From: UBA4717 sp045577925
GTDB lineage: Bacteria; Bacillota; Clostridia; Oscillospirales; CAG-272
Assembly: GCA_045577925.1 (NCBI GenBank)
Contig: JAZNJH010000035.1
Coordinates: 1-64,000 of the forward strand
Length of the DNA: 64,000 nucleotides
Direction: 5' to 3'
The notes under the pieces are model-generated. The model ran no database searches, was not told where the DNA came from, and saw nothing but the letters and a program-made list of their open reading frames with translations. Shown in pieces: positions 35,241 to 43,703 of this stretch. A program made the translations under genes and the position numbers. Positions within the stretch are counted from its first letter, which is position 1, and every line of letters starts with the position of its first letter.

Positions 35241-36827
35241 ATGGCAATACAAATTATTTTTCTCGTTGTATTTTTTGCGGTAATGATAGGAGTCGGCCTA
35301 TACTGCAGCAAACACGCAACAAACGTTGACGGCTTCGTTCTCGGCGGCCGTTCAGTTGGCCCCTGGCTTACAGCGTTTGCGTTTGGAACATCATACTTCT
35401 CTGCAGTAATCTTCGTGGGTTATGCAGGACAGTTTGGCTGGAACTTCGGTCTTGCTTCAACGTGGATCGGACTCGGCAACGCTTTTATCGGATCTCTTCT
35501 TGCATGGGTAATACTCGGCAGACGTACTCGTATAATGACTCAAAAGCTTGAAAGCCGTACAATGCCCGACTTCTTCTCTAAGCGCTACGGCTCAGAAAAG
35601 CTTAAAATCGCAGCTTCGCTTATAGTTTTCATATTCCTTATCCCCTACACAGCTTCGCTTTATAACGGTCTTTCAAGTATATTCTCGATCTCGTTCGATC
35701 TTCCCTATTGGGCTATAATAATCGCGATGGCTCTGCTTACAGGTGTTTACGTAATCTTCGGCGGTTACATGGCAACGGCAATAAACGACTTTATACAAGG
35801 TATTATCATGCTTGTAGGTATCGTTGCGGTTGTAGGCTCAGTTCTTGCCAATAACGGCGGATTTACAGAAGCTTACAAAGCTCTCTCGCTTATCCCGTCC
35901 GAATATCCCGAAACTCTGGGTATGCAGGGCGCGTTCACCTCATTTTTCGGCACACAGCCCTTCTATTTATTGGTTGTTGTAATACTTACCTCACTCGGCA
36001 CATGGGGACTTCCTCAGATGATAGGCAAATTCTACTCTATCAAGGACGAAGAAGCTGTAAAAACAGGTACGATTATATCTACCGTGTTTGCAATAATCGT
36101 TGCAGGCGGCTGTTATTTCCTTGGCGGCTTCGGCAGACTTTACGACAGCCCCGCGCTTTACAGCCCTGCCGGCAAGGTGCTGACCGATAATATCGTTCCC
36201 ACTATGCTTTCAAAAATGCCGGATATCATTATCGCGGTTGTAATAGTACTCGTGCTTTCAGCATCAATGTCAACACTTTCATCTCTCGTGCTTACTTCAA
36301 GCTCAACACTTACTCTCGACGTTATAGTTCCCGCCCTTGCCCGAAAGCGTGAGGTCAGCGAAAAGAAAAAGGTGTTTATACTTCGCGTATTCATCGTATT
36401 CTTTATAGTTATCTCAGCTGTGCTTGCCATAGTTAAAGATATGTTCCCGGGCTTTATATTTATCGCACAAATGATGGGTGTATCATGGGGCGCACTTGCA
36501 GGAGCATTCCTTGCACCTTTCCTGTATGGCTTATACATGAAAAAGACTACGCGCGCATCTGTTGCCGTATGCTTTATCTGGGGTGCGGGTATTGAAATAA
36601 TCCAGCTTCTTATAACGCTCGGCGTTTTAGCAGCTCCCGGCGGTGCACTTGGACTTATATTCAAAAACTCTCTTTACTCAGGCGCATTTGCAATGCTTTC
36701 GGGTCTTGTGATAGTGCCGCTTGTAAGCCTTGTTACTAAAAAGCCAGATCCAAATACCGTTGACGAAATATTCTCATGCTACGACAAAACAGTAACGACG
36801 GAATTAAAGAAGCATCTCGGAAAATAA
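35241..36827 (+). CDS. Sodium:solute symporter (SSS family), T-box controlled
   Basis: A 528-residue transporter with about 13 membrane segments. The early GGRSVGPWLTAFAFGTSYFSAVIFVGYAG region and the conserved GLPQMIGKFY motif are typical for the SSS family (PutP, PanF and relatives). The T-box leader with a probable Tyr specifier suggests import of tyrosine or an aromatic amino acid or a precursor of it, although sequence alone looks closest to proline/pantothenate-type symporters. Confidence 0.87.
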   Translation: MAIQIIFLVVFFAVMIGVGLYCSKHATNVDGFVLGGRSVGPWLTAFAFGTSYFSAVIFVGYAGQFGWNFGLASTWIGLGNAFIGSLLAWVILGRRTRIMTQKLESRTMPDFFSKRYGSEKLKIAASLIVFIFLIPYTASLYNGLSSIFSISFDLPYWAIIIAMALLTGVYVIFGGYMATAINDFIQGIIMLVGIVAVVGSVLANNGGFTEAYKALSLIPSEYPETLGMQGAFTSFFGTQPFYLLVVVILTSLGTWGLPQMIGKFYSIKDEEAVKTGTIISTVFAIIVAGGCYFLGGFGRLYDSPALYSPAGKVLTDNIVPTMLSKMPDIIIAVVIVLVLSASMSTLSSLVLTSSSTLTLDVIVPALARKREVSEKKKVFILRVFIVFFIVISAVLAIVKDMFPGFIFIAQMMGVSWGALAGAFLAPFLYGLYMKKTTRASVAVCFIWGAGIEIIQLLITLGVLAAPGGALGLIFKNSLYSGAFAMLSGLVIVPLVSLVTKKPDPNTVDEIFSCYDKTVTTELKKHLGK

Positions 36828-36881
36828 TAGACTATAAAATATCACACATATAGTAATCAGATAAAAATGATATGATTTTAA

Positions 36882-36922
36882 TAATGCAGGGGGATACAGC
36901 ATGATCTCCCTGCATTGCTTTT
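36882..36922 (+). terminator. Terminator of the symporter gene
   Basis: AATGCAGGG and CCCTGCATT form a stem with a loop of about 14 nt, followed by a short T run, 54 bp behind the stop codon. Confidence 0.7.
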
Positions 36923-36962
36923 AATGGTTTTATAAGCTTATAACAAAATATCCGTCATATAC

Positions 36963-36991
36963 TTGCATATTGTCTGATTATGTGATATAAT
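36963..36991 (+). promoter_or_regulatory. Promoter for the Nudix-trmL unit
   Basis: TTGCAT and TATAAT with 17-bp spacing lie 61 bp before the GTG start. Confidence 0.75.
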
Positions 36992-37052
36992 GTAAACTAG
37001 GATACATAAGTATCACATTCTCGGTCAAGCGACCTTATATCCGGAGGCAATC

Positions 37053-37493
37053 GTGGCTTTACATATCAAGAAAGAAAAATCGTGCGGTGCAGTGGTCGTA
37101 CGCCGCGTTAAAGGCGGGTATCTCACCCTGCTCATTCAGCACAGAGGAGGACATTGGGGTTTTCCAAAAGGACACGTTGAAAACGATGAAACTGAGCCTG
37201 AAACGGCTATACGCGAAATTCGCGAAGAAACGGGGCTCGATGTTACTATTGATACAAATTTTAAGCAAAGTGTAATATACTGTCCAAGAAATTATATCGA
37301 AAAGGAAGTAATATATTTTACAGCTATCACCGATATGCGGGAAACCACTCCCCAACCCGAGGAAATACGCCGTGCGGATTGGTTCACGTTTGATGAAGCA
37401 AGCATGCAGCTCTCGCACGAAAACGATATACAGATACTGCGCAAGGCTCAGAAGTATTGGAAAGATAAGTTAGTGCAAGAAAACAACGCTTAA
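37053..37493 (+). CDS. Nudix hydrolase
   Basis: The 146-residue protein starts at GTG with GGAGG upstream. The Nudix box is complete: Gly40, Glu46, Arg54-Glu55, Glu58-Glu59, Gly61-Leu62 (GX5EX7REUXEEXGU). The N-terminal SCGAVVVRRVKGGY and WGFPKGHVE resemble diadenosine tetraphosphate hydrolases, so Ap4A or another nucleotide diphosphate is a plausible substrate. It lies 14 bp upstream of trmL. Confidence 0.9.
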   Translation: MALHIKKEKSCGAVVVRRVKGGYLTLLIQHRGGHWGFPKGHVENDETEPETAIREIREETGLDVTIDTNFKQSVIYCPRNYIEKEVIYFTAITDMRETTPQPEEIRRADWFTFDEASMQLSHENDIQILRKAQKYWKDKLVQENNA

Positions 37494-37507
37494 AGGAATA
37501 TGGCAAA

Positions 37508-38005
37508 ATGAGTAATATAAACATCGTACTCGTCGAGCCGGAGATCCCCCAGAATACAGGAAATATAGCACGCACCTGTGCTGCCACAGGTGCGTCTCTT
37601 CATTTAGTGAAGCCGATGGGATTTACGGTTGACGATAAAAAGCTCAAGCGTGCCGGTCTTGATTATTGGCATGAGCTTGATATTACCTATTACGAAAACC
37701 TTGATGAGTTTTTAAAAATTCATTCGGGGAAAAATATGTATTTTTTCTCAACTAAAGCACCGCGCGCATATACGGAGATAAATTATCCCGAAAAGGTGTA
37801 CCTCGTTTTCGGCAAAGAAACGAAAGGTCTGCCCGAAGCGCTTCTGCAAGCTAATCCGGACACGTGCGTGCGCATACCGATGAGAGATAAATTAAGAAGC
37901 CTTAATTTATCTAACTCTGCGGCAATAGCCGTGTATGAGGTGTTGAGGCAAAGAGATTTTGCAGGGCTCAGAGAAGACGGTATCCCCACGACCTTTGAGT
38001 GGTGA
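37508..38005 (+). CDS. trmL: tRNA (cytidine/uridine-34 2'-O)-methyltransferase
   Basis: A 165-residue SPOUT methyltransferase of TrmL size. MSNINIVLVEPEIPQNTGNIARTCAATG opens the family, LVFGKETKGLPE forms the SAM-binding knot and MRDKLRSLNLSNSAAIAVYE is the C-terminal signature. It methylates the wobble ribose of certain leucine tRNAs. It follows the Nudix gene. Confidence 0.94.
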   Translation: MSNINIVLVEPEIPQNTGNIARTCAATGASLHLVKPMGFTVDDKKLKRAGLDYWHELDITYYENLDEFLKIHSGKNMYFFSTKAPRAYTEINYPEKVYLVFGKETKGLPEALLQANPDTCVRIPMRDKLRSLNLSNSAAIAVYEVLRQRDFAGLREDGIPTTFEW

Positions 38006-38010
38006 TAAAA

Positions 38011-38673
38011 ATGGAGAAAGTAAAAAGAAAACCAACGAGATTGAAATCGTATGATTATAGCTCTACGGGTGCTTATTTTATAACGATATGCACCAAGGAA
38101 CGAAAACCAATATTATCACAAATCGTATGTGATGATGCACTCGACGACATTTTGCAGACCCCATCATCTAATAAAACGAACGAACAGAACACCTCCGTAA
38201 GGATTGTGCAAACACAATCCTTTAATGACTTTAGCTTGCGAAGTCTTGTAGGGACCGGCGTCCCCGACGGTCCGCAATCAACAAACGATTTCGTCAATCC
38301 TCACGTTCTCCTAACCGATTATGGCAAAATTGCGGATAAATACATCAGACAAATGAACGACCATTATAAGAATTTATCGGTCGATAATTATATTATCATG
38401 CCAAACCATATTCATATGTTAATAACCGTATCAACTCCTCTGTCCGATAACGGACCGTCGGGGACGCCGGTCCCTACGGTTCAAAATTCGACGATATCAC
38501 GCTTTATATCAACTTTCAAACGTTTTTGCAATAAAGAATACGGCGTAAATATATGGCAATACCGTTCTTATGATCACGTTATCAGAGACCGAGAGGATTA
38601 CGAAGCAAGAGTTAAATACATATCCGATAATCCAAAGAATTGGTTTTATGATCACCTATATTCAGACAATTAA
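38011..38673 (+). CDS. REP-associated tyrosine transposase (RAYT, Y1 type)
   Basis: Starting at ATG 38011 gives 220 residues; a GTG at 37999 is possible and overlaps trmL. Family marks: RLKSYDYSSTGAYFITICTK at the start, the metal-binding HUH-like pair in MPNHIHMLI, and DHVIRDREDYEARVKYISDNP with the catalytic Tyr near the C-terminus. Such enzymes mobilise short hairpin repeats. Two GTAGGG hairpins of the window's own repeat family lie within the gene (38247-38274 and, inverted, 38451-38477) and are translated in frame (VGTGVPDGP and NGPSGTPVPT), in the variable loops on either side of the HUH motif. Confidence 0.87.
   Translation: MEKVKRKPTRLKSYDYSSTGAYFITICTKERKPILSQIVCDDALDDILQTPSSNKTNEQNTSVRIVQTQSFNDFSLRSLVGTGVPDGPQSTNDFVNPHVLLTDYGKIADKYIRQMNDHYKNLSVDNYIIMPNHIHMLITVSTPLSDNGPSGTPVPTVQNSTISRFISTFKRFCNKEYGVNIWQYRSYDHVIRDREDYEARVKYISDNPKNWFYDHLYSDN
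38200..38223. repeat. Perfect palindrome inside the RAYT gene
   Basis: AAGGATTGTG and ACAATCCTT form a hairpin within the same variable insertion of the transposase that holds the first REP-like copy. Confidence 0.6.
38247..38274 (+). repeat. GTAGGG REP-like hairpin, type B, in RAYT
   Basis: TGTAGGG is followed by GGACCG...CGGTCC with an inner CGTC/GACG option, leaving a small bulge. The same sequence occurs at 43630-43657 and inverted at 38451 and 47759. Confidence 0.8.
38451..38477 (-). repeat. GTAGGG REP-like hairpin, type B, inverted, in RAYT
   Basis: Reverse complement of the copy at 38247, identical over 27 nt. The pair is separated by about 175 nt in opposite orientation. Confidence 0.8.
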
Positions 38674-38684
38674 ATTCATAACAC

Positions 38685-38719
38685 AAAAATGCTTGATGTT
38701 GACTCATCAAGCATTTTTA
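38685..38719. terminator. Bidirectional terminator between RAYT and SLOG gene
   Basis: AAATGCTTGATG and CATCAAGCATTT form a strong stem flanked by A and T runs. Confidence 0.85.
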
Positions 38720-39052
38720 GTTTTCTTTATATACTATGACCTTTTTTCCCCGTTGCTTGCACTTCTCTATCACTGAGCGCGTACCACGCGATCTTCCATC
38801 CCAGAATGCAAGTACTATGTCCGCGTAATCAATTATCTTATCGTTACGGATGTGCGGCGCGCTTTTACCGCCGTATTTATCGTACTCAGGCAAAAATTCG
38901 GTCAGCTTTAAATTATGCCATTTCGCATACTCCCGCGCACTCGTATCTATTCCGCGAGCGCCGCCTGAAACTATCTCAGTTACACCCTCTGGCAGATACG
39001 GCGTAAAATCATTAACGTGTAATCCGCGAGAGCCTATTATTGCCACTTTCAT
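38717..39052 (-). CDS. SLOG-family nucleotide-binding protein (DUF2493-like)
   Basis: A 111-residue single-domain protein. VAIIGSRG at the start and VSGGARGIDTSAREYAK are the Rossmann-like SLOG motifs shared with YpsA and DprA; KIIDYADIVLAFWDGRSRGT is the typical second half. The fold binds nucleotides or ADP-ribose-like ligands; the cellular role is unknown. It overlaps the downstream terminator and lies 14 bp below a membrane gene. Confidence 0.85.
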   Translation of the reverse strand: MKVAIIGSRGLHVNDFTPYLPEGVTEIVSGGARGIDTSAREYAKWHNLKLTEFLPEYDKYGGKSAPHIRNDKIIDYADIVLAFWDGRSRGTRSVIEKCKQRGKKVIVYKEN

Positions 39053-39065
39053 TCTCTTTCTCCTG

Positions 39066-39659
39066 TCACTTAATTAAACTGATTATCACAAATGATATTA
39101 TCAGCGCGATCATAGGGCATATGCCGCCCAGAACAAGTTCGCGTAATGTGTGACGTCCAAGCTTAAGCGATGACCATATTACAAGCGCTGAAAGCAATAT
39201 ACACGGTGCAAGCATATATACTCCACCTGCATATATGAATACAAGCATCGGACCGAATACACCGCATGCGTGTCCGCTTGCTTTAAGCATTGGTGTGCTA
39301 TTAAATAATATAAGGAGAATAACCGAAAAAACATATGTCAGGCATATTATCGAAAGGTTATCCGTAAGACTTCCAAAAATAACTATCGGAAGCAAGAGCG
39401 AATATCCTGTGCCCGTCATTATAAACGCCATATTACGCTCACTCTTACGTCCGCCTGCACGAAGCTTTGGCACAAAATAGCTTATTGGGTACGCAAGAAG
39501 AGGTACTACTATAATACAGAAACCGACTATAAGCGCTTCAAAGGGAGAGTTGAAATACCCGTCAATTCCGAAATATAAATAGAGCATGAGGATCAGCGCC
39601 AGAAAGGGCGGAACTGTTATTACTCTCATTATTTTTGCTGTTATTTGTGCTATTGTCAT
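39066..39659 (-). CDS. PAP2-like membrane protein
   Basis: A 197-residue protein with about six membrane segments. LKASGHACGVFGP and SSLKLGRHTLRELVLGG correspond in position to the SGH and RxxxxH motifs of PAP2-type lipid phosphatases, although the full K-x6-RP motif is not evident. It may be a lipid phosphatase relative or an inactive homologue. Confidence 0.65.
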   Translation of the reverse strand: MTIAQITAKIMRVITVPPFLALILMLYLYFGIDGYFNSPFEALIVGFCIIVVPLLAYPISYFVPKLRAGGRKSERNMAFIMTGTGYSLLLPIVIFGSLTDNLSIICLTYVFSVILLILFNSTPMLKASGHACGVFGPMLVFIYAGGVYMLAPCILLSALVIWSSLKLGRHTLRELVLGGICPMIALIISFVIISLIK

Positions 39660-39804
39660 TTTACCACTGTCCTTTTATTAACATATGATTATGGTAACAT
39701 ACCGCTAAAGCGAATTCAAGTATATTTTGTAAAATTATAGAAACATAGAAGCATCACAAAGATTTTTTGCGTGTTTCTCAGAAAGGGTGCGCTTTTTGTC
39801 TTCA

Positions 39805-39933
39805 CTTTTTAAAAGGGGAGGGGGGACCGCGAAGCGGTGCAAGGGTTTCAAGCCTGCTTTCAATTTCGTCTCTTTCAAAACCCTTCAGTCTCGCATACGC
39901 TCGACAGCTCCCCTTTAGAAAAGGGGAGCCTTG
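39805..39933. repeat. Diverged member of the long intergenic palindrome family
   Basis: AAAAGGGGAG at the left and CTCCCCTTTAGAAAAGGGGAGCC at the right surround GACCGCGAAGCGGTG and TCAGTCTCGCATACGCTCGACAG segments. Architecture (hairpin, spacer, GACAGCTCCCC hairpin) matches copies at 11313 and 49209, but sequence is more distant. It fills much of the 356-bp gene-free interval 39660-40015. Confidence 0.6.
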
Positions 39934-39955
39934 TTTAGAGATTTTATAGTATACA

Positions 39956-39992
39956 AAAACGGCTGTGCCAAATGGCACAGCCGTTAGTTTTA
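39956..39992 (-). terminator. Terminator of the large secreted protein gene
   Basis: AACGGCTGTGCC and GGCACAGCCGTT form a 12-bp perfect stem behind the stop codon, with flanking T/A runs. Confidence 0.9.
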
Positions 39993-40015
39993 TTGATCAA
40001 TCAATACTTAACAGA

Positions 40016-43000
40016 TTATTCAGCTGCTTCTGTTGTTTCTTCAACAACTTCTTCTGCAACTTCTTCTGTTTCGGGAGCATATACGTACTTGGAAGCCTTC
40101 TTGTAGTCATCAAAGAATGCTACGTACTGGATATCTAAGTATGTTCTCTTAGGTACTACTGTTCCAATGGAAGCAAATCTGAAGTTACCGCCTGCGATAG
40201 GAGCTGTATTAGCAAGCTCTACTCTTTCTTCGTTTGTCTTTCCGGAGAACATTCCGTCGCCGCCAGTCCATTCACGGCCTTCAAGATTGATTATAGCCTT
40301 CTGCCACTGTTCATCAGCTATCTTCTTAGGAGCTGCATTAATGCCGGTTCCGCCGCCCCATGCTCTGCCAATAGACATCTGCTCATCGTAGAAGCAGAAG
40401 TCAAAGCCGAATGTCGAATCATCATTTTCTTTATAGTTAGTTCTATAACCAACAACCATGATAGGTGCTTCTTCAACCGTTACTGTATCGCCGAGGAAAC
40501 GGAAGAGACCAACCGTGTTGTCCTTCATTTCAAGGTCAACTTTAAGTTCCCATCTATAATAACCGTCCTTGAGGCTACCTTCAACCTTGTTTACACCGGA
40601 AGATGTTGCTAAATCTGCACCATCGAAGAGGTAGAGAGGCTTAACTGCGCTTTCTGCTCCTGTGCCGCCGTCCTTCTTCTTTTCGATAATCTTAAGCATT
40701 ACGTTGAGAACTGTACCGCCGTTCTTCTTATCATCAGGAATATCGAAGAAAGGATATGCAGTAATATCGCCTGTTACAACAGTCTTGCTTGTTATCTGTT
40801 CGCCGTCGCCATTTGTTTCTGTGTACCAGCCCTTAAATACGAGCTCGCGGTCTTCAGATATAGGGTCAGTTTCAGGAAGCTCAACAAATGCGCCTGTTTC
40901 CCAAGCATTGTATGTGTGGAATACGCTGCCGTCTTCAGCAAGGAATTCAACCTTGATTTCTTCAGACTCGAATGTTGCAGACTTAGCATCAGCAGCTTCG
41001 TCAAAGAAACCAACCCAACCGATTTCCATTGTACCGTTGGCAGCTACCTGACGATAATCCCATGCAACATAGTAGAGGTTATCGTAGTTATCCTTAACTG
41101 TTTGTTCATCAGGATAGTATTCTGTTGCGAATTCAGATAAATCGTATGTGATATATCCCCATTCGTTAGCTTCTGTCGGATAAGATGTTGCTTCATCAAC
41201 TATTGAAGGTCCCTTACCGTTGATCATACCGTTTTGTTTATAACCGGCTTCAGCAAACGGAGGCACTACAAGATTACCTTCAAGTTCAATATTAGTTCTG
41301 TAGTAGATCTTCATTAACGGGCTGTTGGAGATATCAAGAGCATCAAAGTATATGTATGCTACCTTACCCGAATCGTAGATGTAACGTGTGGGTTCTACAC
41401 CTGATGCGGGAGTAGGCTTAGTGCCTGCACCATAAAGGCCGAGAACCGAACCGTCGGGAAGGTCTGTACCCTTAAGAACTATTGCAGATTCATCCATGAA
41501 ACGAGGATAAAGCTTGAGATCCTCTGTTACTTCAGAACCGTTTCTTACAGTCTTACCGTTTTCATCCATCCAGTTTACGAAAACATAGCCATCCTTTTCA
41601 GGAGCAGTTTCGGGATATTCAAGAACAGGATTTCCGGCCCAAATATACTTGGAGCTGATTTCTGTTGTTTCGTCTTCTTCGTAGAACGTTACCTTAACGA
41701 AATCTGCCTCTGCTGCAATTGCCTCTGGTTCAGTATTGAACATACCTATGTATGCAACGTCAACATAATCTGTTGAAGGTAATGACTTAAGTGTTTTGTA
41801 AAGCGAAATATCACGGCAGTATACAGTATCAGTGTACTTTGTGCTTTCAAACTTATAAATTGCATATCCCCATTCACCAGCTACTGTTGCAGGATCAGAG
41901 GAGTCTAATGCTGCTACAGGAGCTGCATCGGGATTCCATCCACTACCAGTATGTTCAAACTTAGGAACGAGAAGGTTATCGCCATCCATAATGTTTGTTC
42001 TGTAGTAGATCTTTACATAAGGATGATTTGAGGGGAAATAGCGGTAGTCACCATAACCCGTTGCTGTTGCATCCGTCCAACGCATGGTCATCTTATTGGT
42101 GGCCGCACCGTTTCCGCCAGGGAGACGATAATGGCTGGGTGTTGTGTCTGTCGCAGCAACAATAGCCGGATAGTCTGCACCATATGCGTTGTATGAATCA
42201 ACTAAATCATCACCTGTGTATATCTTAGGAAGCTTAGCAGGATCAAGGAAGTTGGGAACAAGAGTAATATCCTTTGTTACCGCGGTTCCGTTTGCAACAA
42301 CCGTACCGGTTGCAGCGTCCTTCCAGCCATTGAAAATGAAGCCGTCCTTTACAGGATCTGTTTCGGGATAATCAACAGTAACGTCGCCCCACTTCTGGTA
42401 GGACTTAACAACTGTTTCGCCGTCTTCCTGACAGAACTTTACGTTAACAAGTCCTGTTTCAGCTGCGAGAGCAGAAGTAACGTCTGCGAAGAAGCCGATG
42501 TATGCAATGTCAATGTACTCACTGCTCTTGGAAGTAAGGAACTTAGTTGAATGAATATCTCTAAGCTTCTTTGTAGCTAAGCTTGATGTGGTGAAGTCAA
42601 CAATGATGTAACCCCATTCGCCTGCTTTAGTTGCAGGTGCGGAATTTGTTGCATCATAGTAATTTGTGAACTTAACTTCAGACCAGTTTGCATCAGTATA
42701 TTCAAGATTCGTAGGTATTGCGAGTTTTTCGCCGTCCATCTTGTTGGTTCTGTAAACAAGCTTCAAAATAGGAAGCGCCATAACGTCTACTGAACCGTTA
42801 GCATTAGAAGTTTCGCCTGCTACATGGTACTTCATGGGGAACTCGATAGTCGGGCTGGGGTTATCCGACGTAGCACCTTTGGAGCTATCCCAAATTGACG
42901 CATCGTGATGATACATTCTGGGAGTTGTTGCTGTTGCAGCGGAAACATCCTGATAGTATGCTCTTGAATCAGGACGTCCGAGAGTATTGCCCGCGAAGAT

Positions 43001-43111
43001 GATCGGAGCAACCGTATCTTCTGCGCTAACGGACATCGGTATAATACCGACAAGCATTACGATACAAAGAAGTATCGAAAGCGCGCGAGTTGCAAATTTC
43101 TTGCAATTCAT
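40016..43111 (-). CDS. Large secreted modular protein with InlB-type repeats
   Basis: A 1031-residue protein with a signal peptide cut after MSVSA (about residue 30). Four related modules of 190-220 residues each hold a YRTN motif and a closing D-I/V-A-Y-I-G-F-F motif, suggesting beta-sandwich (lectin/carbohydrate-binding-like) domains. Between them lie three 70-residue InlB/Flg_new repeats (the first at about 221-290: VKFCQEDG...YPETDP...GFIFNGW). The tail is very acidic (EEVAEEVVEETTEAAE) and lacks LPXTG, transmembrane or S-layer-homology signals, so the protein is probably secreted or weakly held at the surface. Function likely adhesion or glycan binding. Confidence 0.8.
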   Translation of the reverse strand: MNCKKFATRALSILLCIVMLVGIIPMSVSAEDTVAPIIFAGNTLGRPDSRAYYQDVSAATATTPRMYHHDASIWDSSKGATSDNPSPTIEFPMKYHVAGETSNANGSVDVMALPILKLVYRTNKMDGEKLAIPTNLEYTDANWSEVKFTNYYDATNSAPATKAGEWGYIIVDFTTSSLATKKLRDIHSTKFLTSKSSEYIDIAYIGFFADVTSALAAETGLVNVKFCQEDGETVVKSYQKWGDVTVDYPETDPVKDGFIFNGWKDAATGTVVANGTAVTKDITLVPNFLDPAKLPKIYTGDDLVDSYNAYGADYPAIVAATDTTPSHYRLPGGNGAATNKMTMRWTDATATGYGDYRYFPSNHPYVKIYYRTNIMDGDNLLVPKFEHTGSGWNPDAAPVAALDSSDPATVAGEWGYAIYKFESTKYTDTVYCRDISLYKTLKSLPSTDYVDVAYIGMFNTEPEAIAAEADFVKVTFYEEDETTEISSKYIWAGNPVLEYPETAPEKDGYVFVNWMDENGKTVRNGSEVTEDLKLYPRFMDESAIVLKGTDLPDGSVLGLYGAGTKPTPASGVEPTRYIYDSGKVAYIYFDALDISNSPLMKIYYRTNIELEGNLVVPPFAEAGYKQNGMINGKGPSIVDEATSYPTEANEWGYITYDLSEFATEYYPDEQTVKDNYDNLYYVAWDYRQVAANGTMEIGWVGFFDEAADAKSATFESEEIKVEFLAEDGSVFHTYNAWETGAFVELPETDPISEDRELVFKGWYTETNGDGEQITSKTVVTGDITAYPFFDIPDDKKNGGTVLNVMLKIIEKKKDGGTGAESAVKPLYLFDGADLATSSGVNKVEGSLKDGYYRWELKVDLEMKDNTVGLFRFLGDTVTVEEAPIMVVGYRTNYKENDDSTFGFDFCFYDEQMSIGRAWGGGTGINAAPKKIADEQWQKAIINLEGREWTGGDGMFSGKTNEERVELANTAPIAGGNFRFASIGTVVPKRTYLDIQYVAFFDDYKKASKYVYAPETEEVAEEVVEETTEAAE

Positions 43112-43135
43112 AGTATTTTCCTCCTAAAAGAAATA

Positions 43136-43344
43136 AAATTGTGTTATTGCCGGAAATGACAGTCTTTCTTCCTCCGATTTGCACCGGGGGCAGAAAACCT
43201 GCGCCGGCCTTCGGACTAAGGCTGTTCTTCCATGCCTTTTGGTCCGCGCCATTTTTGCTTTCCACCAAGTTCACGCTTGCTTTCCGGCCTCTCCCGTTCG
43301 GCTTACGTTCGCTTTAGCAGTCTACAAAGACAGCACTATAACCA
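43136..43344 (-). ncRNA. Long structured 5' leader of the secreted-protein gene (unassigned)
   Basis: The promoter at 43351-43379 predicts a leader of about 230 nt. On the minus strand it is G+C-rich within A+T-rich surroundings and contains pairing blocks: GGACC..AAGGC with GCCTT..GTCC, CAAG/CTTG, GCAG/CTGC and CCG/CGG near CGGTGCAAATCGG, plus GGAAAGCAA twice. I could not match any named riboswitch class (THF, T-box, c-di-GMP, cobalamin, TPP, glycine considered). Confidence 0.5.
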
Positions 43345-43350
43345 TGTATA

Positions 43351-43379
43351 ATTGTAGCATGTATTGAAAATATTGTCAA
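43351..43379 (-). promoter_or_regulatory. Promoter of the large secreted protein gene
   Basis: On the minus strand TTGACA and TACAAT are spaced by 17 bp, placing the transcript start near 43344. Confidence 0.78.
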
Positions 43380-43580
43380 TAGTTACAGAGCAATTTTGTT
43401 AGTATTTTTTTTACATTTTTAAATTTCTGTGTTTTTTTAATTCGACAGGGTGCGACATATTGCGATTCGGTGTGAATTTTATGTAAATTTTGAGCCGGCG
43501 GGTGTGATTGGGGTGTTTTGGAGCTGATTATGTTTGATAAAATCGTTTGATAACGGGGGGTTACTTTCCGTGCGCACTTT

Positions 43581-43606
43581 TGTAGGGGAGGGGCTTGCTC
43601 CTCCCG
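43581..43606 (+). repeat. GTAGGG REP-like hairpin, type C
   Basis: TGTAGGG followed by GGAGGGGC tt GCTCCTCC-type pairing. An inverted copy lies at 44397-44422 and both share the outer flank GTGCGCACTTT. Confidence 0.75.
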
Positions 43607-43629
43607 TTTTTGTTGCGTCAGCAGATCTC

Positions 43630-43657
43630 TGTAGGGACCGGCGTCCCCGACGGTCCG
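43630..43657 (+). repeat. GTAGGG REP-like hairpin, type B
   Basis: Identical over 28 nt to the copy inside the RAYT gene at 38247-38274. Confidence 0.8.
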
Positions 43658-43703
43658 TTTGTGCAATTTTAAAGACCGCGGCTTTTTGTACTAAAGCACA
43701 GCT

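Noticed and set aside
43026..43274. 82-codon ORF in the leader of the large secreted protein gene
   Set aside because: It starts with GTG in the middle of the structured leader and runs out of frame into the gene start; structured RNA explains the composition better.
43140..43330. c-di-GMP, cobalamin or TPP riboswitch in the secreted-protein leader
   Set aside because: The conserved blocks of these aptamers could not be found in the right order.
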